A DNA stretch of 64,000 nt from Zeimonas sediminis (GCF_023721795.1 NZ_JAMQYE010000001.1:1922001-1986000), one strand, 5' to 3'; positions 36,105-45,015 are shown, numbered from the stretch's first letter. Notes: generated by a model from the sequence alone, not told the origin. A program made the numbers and translations.

Positions 36105-36192
36105 CAGCTCGAGCTACCGGCGCGGCCACGCTTGCGGCCGGTCGCCGGGGCTGCCGATCATCGCTGCGCCAACCATTCGAGGAGCGCGAGCG

Positions 36193-36399
36193 ATGGCGGA
36201 AGGACCGAAGACCCGGCGACACGACCGCGAACGACGCTTGCAGGCGGCCTGCCTGGCCTGCCGCCTGCTCGCGCTGGCGGCCGCCGCGCTCGCGATCGGC
36301 GCGCTGGTGGCCGACGCGCGGCCCGCGGACGCCGGCCCGGCGCTGACGATCGCCACGCTGGCGGCGATCGTCGCGCTGCTGGCCGGGCGTCAGCGATAG
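36193..36399 (+). CDS. Small two-helix membrane protein
   Basis: 68 residues: a charged N-terminus (MAEGPKTRRHDRERR) and two hydrophobic stretches (LLALAAAALAIGALVADA, ALTIATLAAIVALLAG). GAGGAG lies about eight bases before the ATG. Its 3' end overlaps the convergent DUF411 gene by 10 bp. No family recognised. Confidence 0.5.
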   Translation: MAEGPKTRRHDRERRLQAACLACRLLALAAAALAIGALVADARPADAGPALTIATLAAIVALLAGRQR

Positions 36400-36929
36400 G
36401 CCTTCCAGACGCTGGTCGAGCCGTCGCGCGCGACCAGCAGCACATCGTACGGATCGCGCCGGTCGCCCTGCTCCATGCCCGGCGAGCCGATCGGCATGCC
36501 GGGCACGGCGAGACCGAGCGCCTGCGGACGCTCTGCGAGCAGCCGCTTCACGTCGGCGGCGGGTACGTGGCCCTCGACGACGTAGCCGTCGACGATCGCG
36601 GTGTGGCAGGAGCCGAGTTGCATCGGCAGCCCGGCCTTCGCGCGCGCCGCGGCGTTGCCCACGTCGTGAATCCGCACGTCGAAGCCGGCCGCCTGCATGT
36701 GCTCGACCCAGCCACCGCAGCAGCCGCAGGTAGGCGACTTCCACACTTCCACGAGCGGCCGGGCGCGCGCCGCGACGGCCGGCCGCACGCCCAGGCCCGG
36801 CGCGGCGACGGCCGCTGCCAGCGCGGCCAGCAACAGCCCGCGGCGACCGGGTCGCGCGGGCGCCCCCTTGCCAGCCCCGAGCGCCTCGCCGCGCGCCGCG
36901 GGCGCGGGTTCGATTCGTCGTTGCGTCAT
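36390..36929 (-). CDS. DUF411-type periplasmic metal-binding protein
   Basis: 179 residues. An N-terminal export signal (RRGLLLAALAAAVAAPGLGV, with RR immediately before) precedes a DUF411 domain: VEVWKSPTCGCCGGWVEHMQ, VGNAAARAKAGLPMQLGSCHTA, YVVEGHVPAADVKRLL, and VPGMPIGSPGM. The CGCC, the lone Cys-His (SCH) and the Met residues are likely Cu(I) ligands. It is the last gene of the copper operon, 4 bp after the cupredoxin gene. Confidence 0.9.
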   Translation of the reverse strand: MTQRRIEPAPAARGEALGAGKGAPARPGRRGLLLAALAAAVAAPGLGVRPAVAARARPLVEVWKSPTCGCCGGWVEHMQAAGFDVRIHDVGNAAARAKAGLPMQLGSCHTAIVDGYVVEGHVPAADVKRLLAERPQALGLAVPGMPIGSPGMEQGDRRDPYDVLLVARDGSTSVWKAYR

Positions 36930-36933
36930 CCTG

Positions 36934-37437
36934 TCACTCCTTTACCGTGATCCGGCCGAGCATGCCGGCCTCGAAATGCCCGGGCACCAGGCAGGCGAAG
37001 CGGAACTCGCCAGGCCGGGTGAACTGCCAGACGATCGCGCCGGTCTTGCCCGGGTCCACGTGGGCCATGTACGGCTCCTCGTGCTCCATGCCGGGGAACT
37101 TCTTCATCAGCTCGGCATGCTTGTTCAGCTCTTCCTCGGTGCCGATCACCATCTCGTGCAGCGCGGCGCCGGCATTGACGACCTCGAAGCGGATCGTCTC
37201 GCCTTTGCGTATCTCGATCGCCTCGGGCGAGAAGCGCATCGTGTCGCGCATCTCGACGCGGATCGTCCGCGAGACCTTCGCCGGGTCGCCGGTGCGACCG
37301 AAGGCGGTTTCGACGACCTCGACGGCCTTCTGGCCGTGAGATGCGCCGTGCGACGAGCCGTGCGCCGCCGCGCCGGGCGCGCCGACAAGCAGCGACGAGC
37401 CCAGCAGCGTCGAGAGAATCGTGGTGTGGAACTTCAT
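36934..37437 (-). CDS. Periplasmic cupredoxin
   Basis: 167 residues with a signal peptide (MKFHTTILSTLLGSSLLVGA through AAAHG). The plastocyanin-like domain carries a type-1 copper site: His in NAGAALHEMVIG, and CLVPGHFEAGM supplying Cys, His and Met. An insertion EEELNKHAELMKKFPGMEHEEP between the first His and the C-terminal loop adds further His/Met. Such proteins act as electron carriers or periplasmic copper chaperones. AAGGAAG precedes the ATG at 37437. It lies between the multicopper oxidase and DUF411 genes. Confidence 0.92.
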   Translation of the reverse strand: MKFHTTILSTLLGSSLLVGAPGAAAHGSSHGASHGQKAVEVVETAFGRTGDPAKVSRTIRVEMRDTMRFSPEAIEIRKGETIRFEVVNAGAALHEMVIGTEEELNKHAELMKKFPGMEHEEPYMAHVDPGKTGAIVWQFTRPGEFRFACLVPGHFEAGMLGRITVKE

Positions 37438-37471
37438 CGGTATCTTCCTTTCTCGGGAGATCGGTTTCGGA

Positions 37472-38899
37472 TCAGTGATGCCTGTGCGCGCCGGGCTTGC
37501 GGACCTGCAGTTCGAGCGGCGGCGACGCGCCTTGCCCGGACGCGGACGCGGGCGAAGGCGCGGCCGAGGCGCGCGGCGGCTCTGCCAGGGCGCCCTTGCC
37601 TGCATCGCCCTTCCACTCCCAGGCCACGGTCCCCGGCGGATGCGCGTACCAGCCTGGGTCGCGATAGTCGTCTGCAGCGAGCCCCTCGCGCACCTTGACC
37701 ACGGTGAACATGCCGCCCATCTCGATCGGCCCGAAGGGGCCGCGGCCGGTCATCATCGGCAGCGTGTTGGGCGGCAGTTCCATCTCCATCTCGCCCATGT
37801 CGGCCATGCCGCGGTCGCCCATCGCCATGTAGCCGGGCACCAGCCGCTCGATGCGCTTCGCGACCTCGCGGAAGTCGACGCCGATCGTGGTCGGCACGTC
37901 GTGACCCATCGCGTTCATCGTGTGGTGCGACTTGTGGCAGTGGAAGGCCCAGTCGCCCGGCGCGTCGGCCACGAACTCGATCGCGCGCATCTGGCCGACC
38001 GCCACGTCGGTCGTCACCTCGGGCCAGCGCGCGGTCTTCGGCACCCAGCCGCCGTCGGTGCCCGCCACCGTGAAGTCGTAGCCGTGCAGGTGGATCGGGT
38101 GGTTGGTCATCGTCAGGTTGCCGAAGCGGATCCGCACCCTGTCGCCCTTGCGAACGACCAGCGGGTCGATCCCCGGGAAGGCCCGGCTGTTCCAGGTCCA
38201 CAGGTTGAAGTCGAGCATCGTGTTGATCTTCGGCGTGGCCGAACCTGGCTCGATGTCGTAGGCGTTGATCAGGAACACGAAGTCGCGGTCGACCTCGGCG
38301 TAGCCGCGCACCGCCTTCGGGTTCTTCGGATGGACGACCAGGAAGCCCATCATCCCCATCGCCATCTGCACCATCTCGTCGGCATGCGGGTGGTACATGA
38401 AGGTGCCCGACTTCGTCATCTCGAACTCGTAGACGAAGGTCTTGCCGACCGGGATCTGCGGCTGCGTGAGCCCGCCCACGCCGTCCATGCCGCTGGGCAG
38501 CAGGATGCCGTGCCAGTGGATCGTCGTGTGCTCGGGCAGCCGGTTGGTGACGAAGATGCGCACCTTGTCGCCCTCGACGCACTCGATCGTCGGGCCCGGC
38601 GACTGGCCGTTGTAGCCCCACAGGTTCGCGACCATGCCCGGCGCGATCTCGCGGCGCACCGGTTCGGCGACCAGGTGGAACTCCTTCCAGCCGTCCTTCA
38701 TCCGCCACGGCAGGGTCCAGCCGTTGAGCGTGACCACCGGCCGGTAGGGCCGGCCGTTCGGGGGGACGAGCGGCGGCTGCATCGCCGCGCTGTCCATCTG
38801 CGGGGCCTCGGGCAGCGAGGCGGCGCCGGCCTTCGACACGAGCCCGGCGCCGAGCGCGAGCGCCGCGCCGCGGCCGAAGAACTGTCTGCGTGAAACCAT
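37472..38899 (-). CDS. Multicopper oxidase, Tat-exported
   Basis: 475 residues. A twin-arginine signal (SRRQFFGRGAALALGAGL) exports the folded enzyme. Copper ligands: HWHG (128-131), HPHADE (170-175), HPIHLHG (267-273) and HCHKSHHTMNAM (320-331), which together make the type 1 and trinuclear centres. The C-terminal portion is long and ends in a low-complexity Pro/Ala/His tail. Related proteins oxidise Cu(I) to Cu(II) in the periplasm. The final copper-binding block lies about 145 residues before the C-terminus, unlike CueO where it is near the end. Confidence 0.94.
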   Translation of the reverse strand: MVSRRQFFGRGAALALGAGLVSKAGAASLPEAPQMDSAAMQPPLVPPNGRPYRPVVTLNGWTLPWRMKDGWKEFHLVAEPVRREIAPGMVANLWGYNGQSPGPTIECVEGDKVRIFVTNRLPEHTTIHWHGILLPSGMDGVGGLTQPQIPVGKTFVYEFEMTKSGTFMYHPHADEMVQMAMGMMGFLVVHPKNPKAVRGYAEVDRDFVFLINAYDIEPGSATPKINTMLDFNLWTWNSRAFPGIDPLVVRKGDRVRIRFGNLTMTNHPIHLHGYDFTVAGTDGGWVPKTARWPEVTTDVAVGQMRAIEFVADAPGDWAFHCHKSHHTMNAMGHDVPTTIGVDFREVAKRIERLVPGYMAMGDRGMADMGEMEMELPPNTLPMMTGRGPFGPIEMGGMFTVVKVREGLAADDYRDPGWYAHPPGTVAWEWKGDAGKGALAEPPRASAAPSPASASGQGASPPLELQVRKPGAHRHH

Positions 38900-38922
38900 G
38901 GTGTTCGTTCTCCGTTCGGGGC

Positions 38923-40404
38923 TCAGTGCGGATCGGCGCCTGCGCCGGCCCGCATCGCGCCGGCCGGCGCGCCTGCGGGCGACGCGGCCGCGCCGGCCGG
39001 ACCGCCGGTGCCGAGCATCGCGGCCTGCATCCGCACGTCGGCGAGCCAGAAGTCGCGCTGCGCGGCGATCGCCGCATTGATCGTGGCGGCCTGCTGGCCG
39101 GCGTCGGCGAGCAGGTCGAACACGCCGATCAGCATCCCGTTGTACTTGCGCAGGCGCTCGTCGGAGATCCGCTTGCGAAGCGGGACGATCTCGTCGCGAT
39201 AGTGCCGCGCCAGTTCCCAGGCCGATTGCCAGGCCTGCCAGGACTCGCGGACCTCGGAGCGCGCATCGATCGCCACGCGCGCCGCGTCGGCGGCAGCCTG
39301 CATGTAGATCGCCTCGGCCTTCGCGACCTTCGCGCCGCCCCAGTCGAACAGCGGGATCGACAGCTCGAGCTCGTAGCCGCGCATCCAGTCGTGGTCGCCC
39401 TCGCGGACCTGCGCCGGGCCCAGCTCGAGCAGGCTGACGAAGCGGCTGGCCCGGGTGAGCCCGAGCGCCCGCGCGGTGCCTTCGAGGCCGGCGCGCGCCG
39501 CCGCGATGTCGTAGCGCTGGCGCATGGCCTCGGCCTCGACGTTGCCGGGCCCGGCCAGCCGGTCCGGCAGCGGCGGCAGGCGATCGGGCAGCTTCAGCTC
39601 GGCGCGCGGGCCCCACAGGCCCAGCGCGCGCACGAGCCGCTCGCGGGTCGCCACCGCGTGCTGGCGGGCGCGCTCGAGCTGCGCGACCGACTCGGCGTAC
39701 AGCAATTGCTCGCGCACCGCGCTGCCTTGCGGCCAGTTGCCGACGCGCGCCATCCGCACCGCCAGGTCGCGGCCGAGCTCGGCCGCCTCGACGACGTCCC
39801 TCTGGTAGCGCTCGGCCTGCCGGGCCGCCACCGCGTCGAACCAGGCGGCGCGCGCATCCAGCGCGACCCGCGCGACCGCCGCGGCGGCCGACAGCTGCGC
39901 CGCTTCGAAGCGGCGCCCCTCGACCTCGCGCGCCAGCGGCATCAGCAGCAGGTTCCCGACGTCGAACAGCAGCACCCCTTCCCGCTTGCTGTCGCCGCCG
40001 TCGTTGTCGACCTTCATCCACGAGAGCACCGGGTTGCGCAGCCGGCCCGCCTGCACCAGGTCGGCCTCGGCGATGCCGAGCCTGGCGAAGCTCGCCTGCA
40101 GCGTCGGCGAGCCGAGCAGGGCGATCCTGACTGCCGCATCGGCGTCGAGTTCGGACGCGAGCAGTTGGTCGATCTCGGCGTCGACCCCGGCGCGCGCCGC
40201 GTCGTCGCGCAGGGGCTGGACCTTCGTGCCGAAGCGCTCGGTCGCCAGCGTGCGCGCCGGATCGAGGCCGCCGTCGGCGGAGAACTGCGCGCAGCCCGCC
40301 AGCGCGAGCGCGGCGAGCGCCACGGCGACGGCCTGCGCCGGGCGCCGGCGGGCCGGCAGCCGGCGGGCCTGCCGCCCGTGGAGAGTCCCGGACGCCCCGC
40401 TCAT
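38923..40404 (-). CDS. TolC-family outer-membrane efflux lipoprotein
   Basis: 493 residues. The signal peptide ends in a lipobox LALAGC, so the mature N-terminal Cys is probably acylated. Two OEP repeats are visible as long Ala-rich helices (QLSAAAAVARVALDARAAWF, AAADAARVAIDARSEVRESW) with NPVLSWMKVDN and YELELSIPLFDWGG strands between. It is CusC-like in its copper context, but no RND pump or adaptor is encoded next to it. The ATG overlaps the TGA of the preceding gene (ATGA). A Gly/Pro/Ala-rich tail ends the protein. Confidence 0.9.
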   Translation of the reverse strand: MSGASGTLHGRQARRLPARRRPAQAVAVALAALALAGCAQFSADGGLDPARTLATERFGTKVQPLRDDAARAGVDAEIDQLLASELDADAAVRIALLGSPTLQASFARLGIAEADLVQAGRLRNPVLSWMKVDNDGGDSKREGVLLFDVGNLLLMPLAREVEGRRFEAAQLSAAAAVARVALDARAAWFDAVAARQAERYQRDVVEAAELGRDLAVRMARVGNWPQGSAVREQLLYAESVAQLERARQHAVATRERLVRALGLWGPRAELKLPDRLPPLPDRLAGPGNVEAEAMRQRYDIAAARAGLEGTARALGLTRASRFVSLLELGPAQVREGDHDWMRGYELELSIPLFDWGGAKVAKAEAIYMQAAADAARVAIDARSEVRESWQAWQSAWELARHYRDEIVPLRKRISDERLRKYNGMLIGVFDLLADAGQQAATINAAIAAQRDFWLADVRMQAAMLGTGGPAGAAASPAGAPAGAMRAGAGADPH

Positions 40405-41036
40405 TTCGCGCCCTCCCGGACCCATTCGGTGACGACGAAGGCCTGGCCCCGCTGCTCGACCTTGAAGCCGACGGTGTCGCCGACCGAGACCGCGTCGAGC
40501 AGCGCCGGGTCGGCGACCTGGAACAGCATCGTCATGCCGGGCATCTCGAGCTTGCGGATCGGGCCGTGCTTGAGACGCACGCGCTTCGCCTCGCGGTCGA
40601 TGCGCAGCACTGTGGCGACCGCGTCGGCTCCGGCCGGCGCGGTGTCGCCGCCGTCGGCCGACGCGAGGACACCGGCCCCGGCGGCCTGCCCTGGCGTCGC
40701 GGCATGCCCCGGCATCGGAGCGTGACCGGGCATCGACGCCTGCCGCGCCGCTGCGGGCGCCGGCGAGGCAGGCGCGCCGTGGTCGACGAAGGCGCCGCGC
40801 TCGTCGAATAGCTTGCGCCAGGGAAGCGGATCGAGCGAAGGCAGCGGGCGATAGGCGCCGGCCAGGCCCTCCCGGGCCGGCGCGGTGGACGTTGCCGCCG
40901 GATCGAGCGGCGAGGCGACGCCGGAATGGCCGGCCGACGGATCTGGCGGCGAGGCCTGCGCCGGGAACGCCGCGCCGGGCACGGCGAGGGCGGCAGCCAC
41001 GGCGAGCGCCGGGGCGCGTGAAACGAGTCTGTTCAT
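40401..41036 (-). CDS. Periplasmic CusF-domain copper-binding protein
   Basis: 211 residues: signal peptide (LAVAAALAVPGAAFPAQA), an extended Pro/Ala-rich middle with HGAP, PGHAPMPGHAA repeats, then a CusF-like beta-barrel at about 143-207 (VLRIDREAKRVRLKHGPIRK, LEMPGMTMLFQVADPALL). The M-x-G-M-T-M cluster matches the Cu(I) ligands of CusF. The middle contains PWRKLFDERGAFVDHG. It may hand copper to the downstream TolC-family protein or the oxidase. Confidence 0.85.
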   Translation of the reverse strand: MNRLVSRAPALAVAAALAVPGAAFPAQASPPDPSAGHSGVASPLDPAATSTAPAREGLAGAYRPLPSLDPLPWRKLFDERGAFVDHGAPASPAPAAARQASMPGHAPMPGHAATPGQAAGAGVLASADGGDTAPAGADAVATVLRIDREAKRVRLKHGPIRKLEMPGMTMLFQVADPALLDAVSVGDTVGFKVEQRGQAFVVTEWVREGAK

Positions 41037-41130
41037 GGTTCACCTGATGAGCGGATGCGTGGGAAACGCCGCATCGATGAGCGACGTCGTCACGAATGTC
41101 GCGGCCTGGGGGCCGCGCGGCGATCCGGTA

Positions 41131-41649
41131 TCAGGCGATCGGTGGACGATCCAGGGGCGTCGGCGCCCGGCTGTCGAAACGGTCTGCCGGCGAAGGCGAG
41201 AGCTCGCCGGCAACGGGCGCCTGCCAGCTGCTCACCTCGGGCGCGCCGAGCGCGACGAACGAGGCGAGGCAGAAGGCGCAATCCAGGCAGGCGAGCGAAT
41301 CGTGCTCGACGGCGGCTGCGCAGCCGGGGTCTGCCCCGCCCTGGTCGGGGGCCGCGGCATGCGCGAGTCCGTCCGTCGGCGCCTGGTGGCAGGGCGCGCC
41401 GCCGCGATGCGAGCTCGCGAGCTCGTGCCCGGCGACCGCATGCCCCCCGTGCACCGCTTGCGCGCTTGGCGCCTCGGCCGCCGCCCGAAAGTGGCCCGCA
41501 TGAGCGAGACCGGCGCCGCCCTGGAGCGACATCGGGAGGGAAACCGCCAGCGCCGTGCCGAGCTGCAGCGGCAGCAGGAACGCCAGCGCCACCGCGAGCA
41601 GGCGGCGGAGCAGCGAAACAGGCAGTGATCGCAGGAACGGCTTGGGCAA
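41131..41649 (-). CDS. Exported His/Cys-rich protein (DUF2946-like), first gene of copper operon
   Basis: 172 residues: a signal-type hydrophobic stretch (LLRRLLAVALAFLLPLQLG), a His-rich middle (AHAGHFR, VHGGHAVAGHELASSHRGG) and a CLDCAFC cluster at about 121-127. The arrangement resembles DUF2946 proteins that travel with copper genes; I am not sure of the family number. The start is TTG at 41649 with only a weak ribosome-binding site. It precedes the CusF-domain gene by 94 bp on the same strand. Confidence 0.65.
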   Translation of the reverse strand: MPKPFLRSLPVSLLRRLLAVALAFLLPLQLGTALAVSLPMSLQGGAGLAHAGHFRAAAEAPSAQAVHGGHAVAGHELASSHRGGAPCHQAPTDGLAHAAAPDQGGADPGCAAAVEHDSLACLDCAFCLASFVALGAPEVSSWQAPVAGELSPSPADRFDSRAPTPLDRPPIA

Positions 41650-41774
41650 ACCAGGCTCTCGAAACCGGGCGTTGGCAATCGGGCGCGTCGACCGAAATCT
41701 TGTCGCGCGATCGAGTCTAGCATTACCGATCCGCGCGATTCACCGCTTCCGGCGAGCGTCGCGAACCGGGATCG

Positions 41775-43307
41775 CTACGAGAAGAACAGCGTGGCCAGCC
41801 CGAGGAAGATCATGAAGCCCATGCTGTCCGTGCTGAAGGTGAGCAGCACCGACGAGCCGATCGCCGGGTCGCGGCCCAGCCGCTCGAGCGTGAACGGCAC
41901 GGCGAACGCGATCAGCGCGGCGACCAGCAGGTTCAGCACGATCGCCAGGCCCATCGTGAGGCCGATCAGCCAGCCCTGCGGCGACGACCGGTAGAGAAGC
42001 CAGGCCGCCATGCCGGCGATCGTGCCCCAGGCCGCGCCGTTCAGGCCGGCGATCGCGAATTCCTTGAGCAGCAGGCGGCGCGCGTTCGACGCGTTGACCT
42101 GCCCCAGCGCGATCGAGCGCACCAGCAGCGTCATCGTCTGGTTGCCGGTGTTGCCGGCCAGCCCGGCCACGATCGGCATCAGCGTGGCGAGCGCCACGAC
42201 CCGCTCGATCGTGCCCTCGAACAGCCCGATGACCCGCGAAGCGAAGAACGCGGTGCACAGGTTCACCGCCAGCCACGGCCAGCGGTTGCGGGCCGAATCC
42301 CAGATGCTCGAGAACAGGTCCTCTTCCTCGCGCAGGCCGGCCTTGGCGAGCGCCTCGGACTCGCCTTCCTCGCGAATCACGTCGAGCATCTCGGCGACCG
42401 TGACGCGGCCGATCACGCGGCCGTACGGGTCGACGACCGGCGCCGAGACCAGGTCGTAGCGCTCGAAGGCCTGGGCGGCCTCGCCGGCCTCCTCGAGCGG
42501 CTGCAGCGTCAGCACGTCGCGCTTCATCACGTCGGTGACCATCACGTCGGGCTGGTTGATCAGCAGCCTGTCGAGCGGCAGCGCGCCGAGCAGCGCGCCC
42601 TGCTCGTCGACGACGAATACCTGGTCGGTGTGGTCGGGCAGCTCCTCGAGCGTGCGCAGCTCTCGCAGCACCATGTCGAGCGTGTAGTCGTGGCGAACCG
42701 TGATCGCCTCGAAGTCCATCAGCTCGCCGACCGAGTCCTCCGGATAGGACATCGACGCGCGCAGCTGGGCCCGCTCCTCGATGCTCAGGCCCTGGCTGAC
42801 CTCCTCGACGACGTCGGTCGGCAGGTCGGGCGCGAGCTCGGCGATCTCGTCGGTGTCGAGCGCCTCGACCGCCTCGACCAGTTCCTCGCGATCCATGGAC
42901 TGGATCAGCGACTCGCGGACCGATTCGGAAACCTCGAGAAGGATCTCGCCGTCGCGCTCGGACTTGACCAGGTCCCAGACGATCATCCGGTCCGGGTAGG
43001 GCAGCGCCTCGAGCACGTAGGCGATGTCGGCCGAGTGCAGCCGGTCGAGCCGCGCCCGCAGCTCGTTCAGGTGCTGCTTCTCGACGAGCTGTTCGACCAG
43101 CTCGTGCCGCTCCTCGGGCTCGCCGTGGCGCTGGCGGTGCGCCAGCTCCAGCACGACCCGGTGCCGGCGAAGCAGCTCCTGCACCTCGCCGAGCGCGCGC
43201 GACGCAGCCTCCGGATCGCGCGACTGGGGCGCCTCCGGGCCGGGGTCGTAGTCGCGCGAGGAGGCGGCTTCGGCCTCCTCGGCGTTCAGGACGTCTTCGT
43301 CGGCCAT
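41775..43307 (-). CDS. mgtE: MgtE magnesium transporter
   Basis: 510 residues. An N-terminal superhelical MgtE_N domain (about 60-180, LHSADIAYVLEALPYPDRMI), two CBS domains (about 185-310, e.g. MSYPEDSVGELMDFEAITVR, VTDVMKRDVLTLQPLEEAGE) and five membrane helices from about 335. PIVAGLAGNTGNQTMTLLVR is the pore signature. The N and CBS domains sense cytosolic Mg2+ and close the channel. It lies 17 bp downstream of mtgA. Confidence 0.95.
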   Translation of the reverse strand: MADEDVLNAEEAEAASSRDYDPGPEAPQSRDPEAASRALGEVQELLRRHRVVLELAHRQRHGEPEERHELVEQLVEKQHLNELRARLDRLHSADIAYVLEALPYPDRMIVWDLVKSERDGEILLEVSESVRESLIQSMDREELVEAVEALDTDEIAELAPDLPTDVVEEVSQGLSIEERAQLRASMSYPEDSVGELMDFEAITVRHDYTLDMVLRELRTLEELPDHTDQVFVVDEQGALLGALPLDRLLINQPDVMVTDVMKRDVLTLQPLEEAGEAAQAFERYDLVSAPVVDPYGRVIGRVTVAEMLDVIREEGESEALAKAGLREEEDLFSSIWDSARNRWPWLAVNLCTAFFASRVIGLFEGTIERVVALATLMPIVAGLAGNTGNQTMTLLVRSIALGQVNASNARRLLLKEFAIAGLNGAAWGTIAGMAAWLLYRSSPQGWLIGLTMGLAIVLNLLVAALIAFAVPFTLERLGRDPAIGSSVLLTFSTDSMGFMIFLGLATLFFS

Positions 43308-43324
43308 GGCAGGCCGATTCTAGA

Positions 43325-44035
43325 TCAGGGCGGCTCGATCGACCCCATCCATCGCGCGACGAAGGCCGAGCGTCGCGCCAAAGCCGCAGAGCCCGGATTG
43401 GCGTCGTAGTAGCGCGGCCGGGGCAGCATGGCCGCCATCCGCGCCGCCTGCGCCGGCCCGAGCCGCGCCGCCGGCACGCCGTAGTGATGCCGCGCACCCG
43501 CCTCGGCGCCGAACACGCCGGTGCCCCATTCGGCGACGTTCAGGTAGATCTCGAGGATCCGCCGCTTGCTCATCACCGCCTCGATCATGTAGGTGATGAC
43601 CAGCTCCTGCCCCTTGCGCAGGTAGCTGCGCTCGCCCGACAGGAAGAGGTTCTTGGCGAGCTGCATCGTGATCGTCGAGCCGCCGTGGCTCACCCGGCCC
43701 CGCTCGAGGTTGCGCAGCCAGGCCTTCTCGATCGCGTCCCAGTCCACCCCCTCGTGCTCGGTGAATTTCGCGTCCTCGGCCGCGATGACCGCCCGCTTCA
43801 AGTGGACCGAGATCCGCTCGTAGGGCACCCAGTCGAAGCGAAGCTCGGCCTTCGGGTCGGCCTGCCTGAGGCGGGCGAGCTCGGTGCGCATGAACGCGGT
43901 CGAGCCCGGATCGATCTGGCTCCACCACAGCACGTGGCCGAAGTACCAGGCCTGCAAGGCCAGCCCCGCGGCGAACGCCAGCGCGGCCGCCCAGCCGACG
44001 CCCAGGCCGAGCAGGCGCAGCGCGCCGCGTCGCAC
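43325..44035 (-). CDS. mtgA: Monofunctional biosynthetic peptidoglycan transglycosylase
   Basis: 236 residues from GTG 44035. An N-terminal membrane helix (LLGLGVGWAAALAFAAGLAL) precedes a GT51 domain that polymerises lipid II: RAVIAAEDAKFTEHEGVDW carries the catalytic Glu, then GGSTITMQLAKNLFLSGERS, KGQELVITYMIEAVMSKRRI and LEIYLNVAEWGTGVFGAEAG. The GTG has AGGCGG at good spacing and gives the usual length; a TTG at 44146 would add a 37-residue Arg-rich tail. Neighbours aroE upstream and mgtE downstream share the strand. Confidence 0.93.
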   Translation of the reverse strand: MRRGALRLLGLGVGWAAALAFAAGLALQAWYFGHVLWWSQIDPGSTAFMRTELARLRQADPKAELRFDWVPYERISVHLKRAVIAAEDAKFTEHEGVDWDAIEKAWLRNLERGRVSHGGSTITMQLAKNLFLSGERSYLRKGQELVITYMIEAVMSKRRILEIYLNVAEWGTGVFGAEAGARHHYGVPAARLGPAQAARMAAMLPRPRYYDANPGSAALARRSAFVARWMGSIEPP

Positions 44036-44166
44036 CGCGCGCCGCCTAGCCCGGCGCGGCCGCCCGGCGAGCCGGCGGCGCGCCTGCGACCGGCCGGACG
44101 GCCCGCCCGCGCGAGGCCTGCCGCGATGTTCGCCCGATGCCGGCAAGCTCGACCCGCGCGCCGGGC

Positions 44167-45015
44167 TCAGCGCGCGGCCTCGGCCGCGAGCTCGGCGCGC
44201 AGCGCCGCGTACACCGGCGCCGTGTCGGGCCGCACGCCGCGCCAGACCAGGAAGGACTCCGCGGCCTGCTCGATCAGCATGCCGAGACCGTCGGACACGC
44301 GCGGGCAGCCGCCCGCCTCGGCCTGCGCCATGAACCGCGTGGGGGCTGCCGCGTAGACCATGTCGTAGGCCAGCAGCGCTGCGGCGAACAGCGCCCCGGG
44401 AACCGGCAGCGCCTCGCCGCCCAGGCCGGTGGACGTCGCGTTGACCAGCAGGTCGAAGGGCCCGCCGCCGTCGAGCATCGCACCGACCTCGTCGAAGCCG
44501 CAGCCGGCGACCCGCGCGTCGCCCAGGCCTGTCGCCAGCTCGCGCGCCCGCGCGGCGGTCCGGTTCGCGATCGCGACCCGCGTGGCCCCGGCATCGAGCA
44601 AGGGGCGGATCACGCCGCGCGCCGCGCCCCCGGCGCCCAGCAGCAGCACCGAGCGGCCGGCCAGCGGCACGCCGAGCCGCACCTCGACGTCGCGCACCAG
44701 GCCGGCGCCGTCGGTGTTGTCGCCGAAGATCCGCTCGCCGTCGAAGGCGAGCAGGTTGACCGCGCCCGCCGCCTCGGCCCGGGCGCTGCGCTCGGTGGCC
44801 AGCGCGAAGGCGTCGAGCTTGAAGGGCAGCGTCACGTTGAGGCCCCTGCCGCCTTCGGCGCGAAATCGCAGCGCCGCCTCGGCGAAGCCGCCGACCGGCG
44901 CCAGCAGCCGTTCGTAGACGATGTCCTGCCCGGTCGCCGCCGCGAAGCGGGCGTGGATCGCCGGCGAGCGGCTGTGGGCGATCGGGTTGCCGATCACGGC
45001 GTAGCGGTCTGCCAT
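44167..45015 (-). CDS. aroE: Shikimate dehydrogenase
   Basis: A 282-residue NADP enzyme reducing 3-dehydroshikimate. Signatures: IGNPIAHSRSPAIHA (shikimate binding), NVTLPFKLDAF with catalytic K66, GDNTDGAG with D102, and the nucleotide loop LLLGAGGAARG. ATG 45015 is preferred over 45030 because AGGA lies seven bases upstream. Third shikimate-pathway gene in the window after aroG and before aroQ, but each sits in a different transcription unit. Confidence 0.96.
   Translation of the reverse strand: MADRYAVIGNPIAHSRSPAIHARFAAATGQDIVYERLLAPVGGFAEAALRFRAEGGRGLNVTLPFKLDAFALATERSARAEAAGAVNLLAFDGERIFGDNTDGAGLVRDVEVRLGVPLAGRSVLLLGAGGAARGVIRPLLDAGATRVAIANRTAARARELATGLGDARVAGCGFDEVGAMLDGGGPFDLLVNATSTGLGGEALPVPGALFAAALLAYDMVYAAAPTRFMAQAEAGGCPRVSDGLGMLIEQAAESFLVWRGVRPDTAPVYAALRAELAAEAAR

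Noticed and set aside
36900-36925. GGGTTCGATTCG resembling a tRNA T-loop
   Set aside because: The flanking bases do not form a 5-bp T stem and there is no acceptor or anticodon arm; it lies in the start of the DUF411 gene.
44036-44146. Longer mtgA reading from TTG 44146
   Set aside because: It would add an Arg/Gly-rich tail absent from MtgA and lacks a ribosome-binding site, whereas the GTG at 44035 has AGGCGG and gives the normal length.
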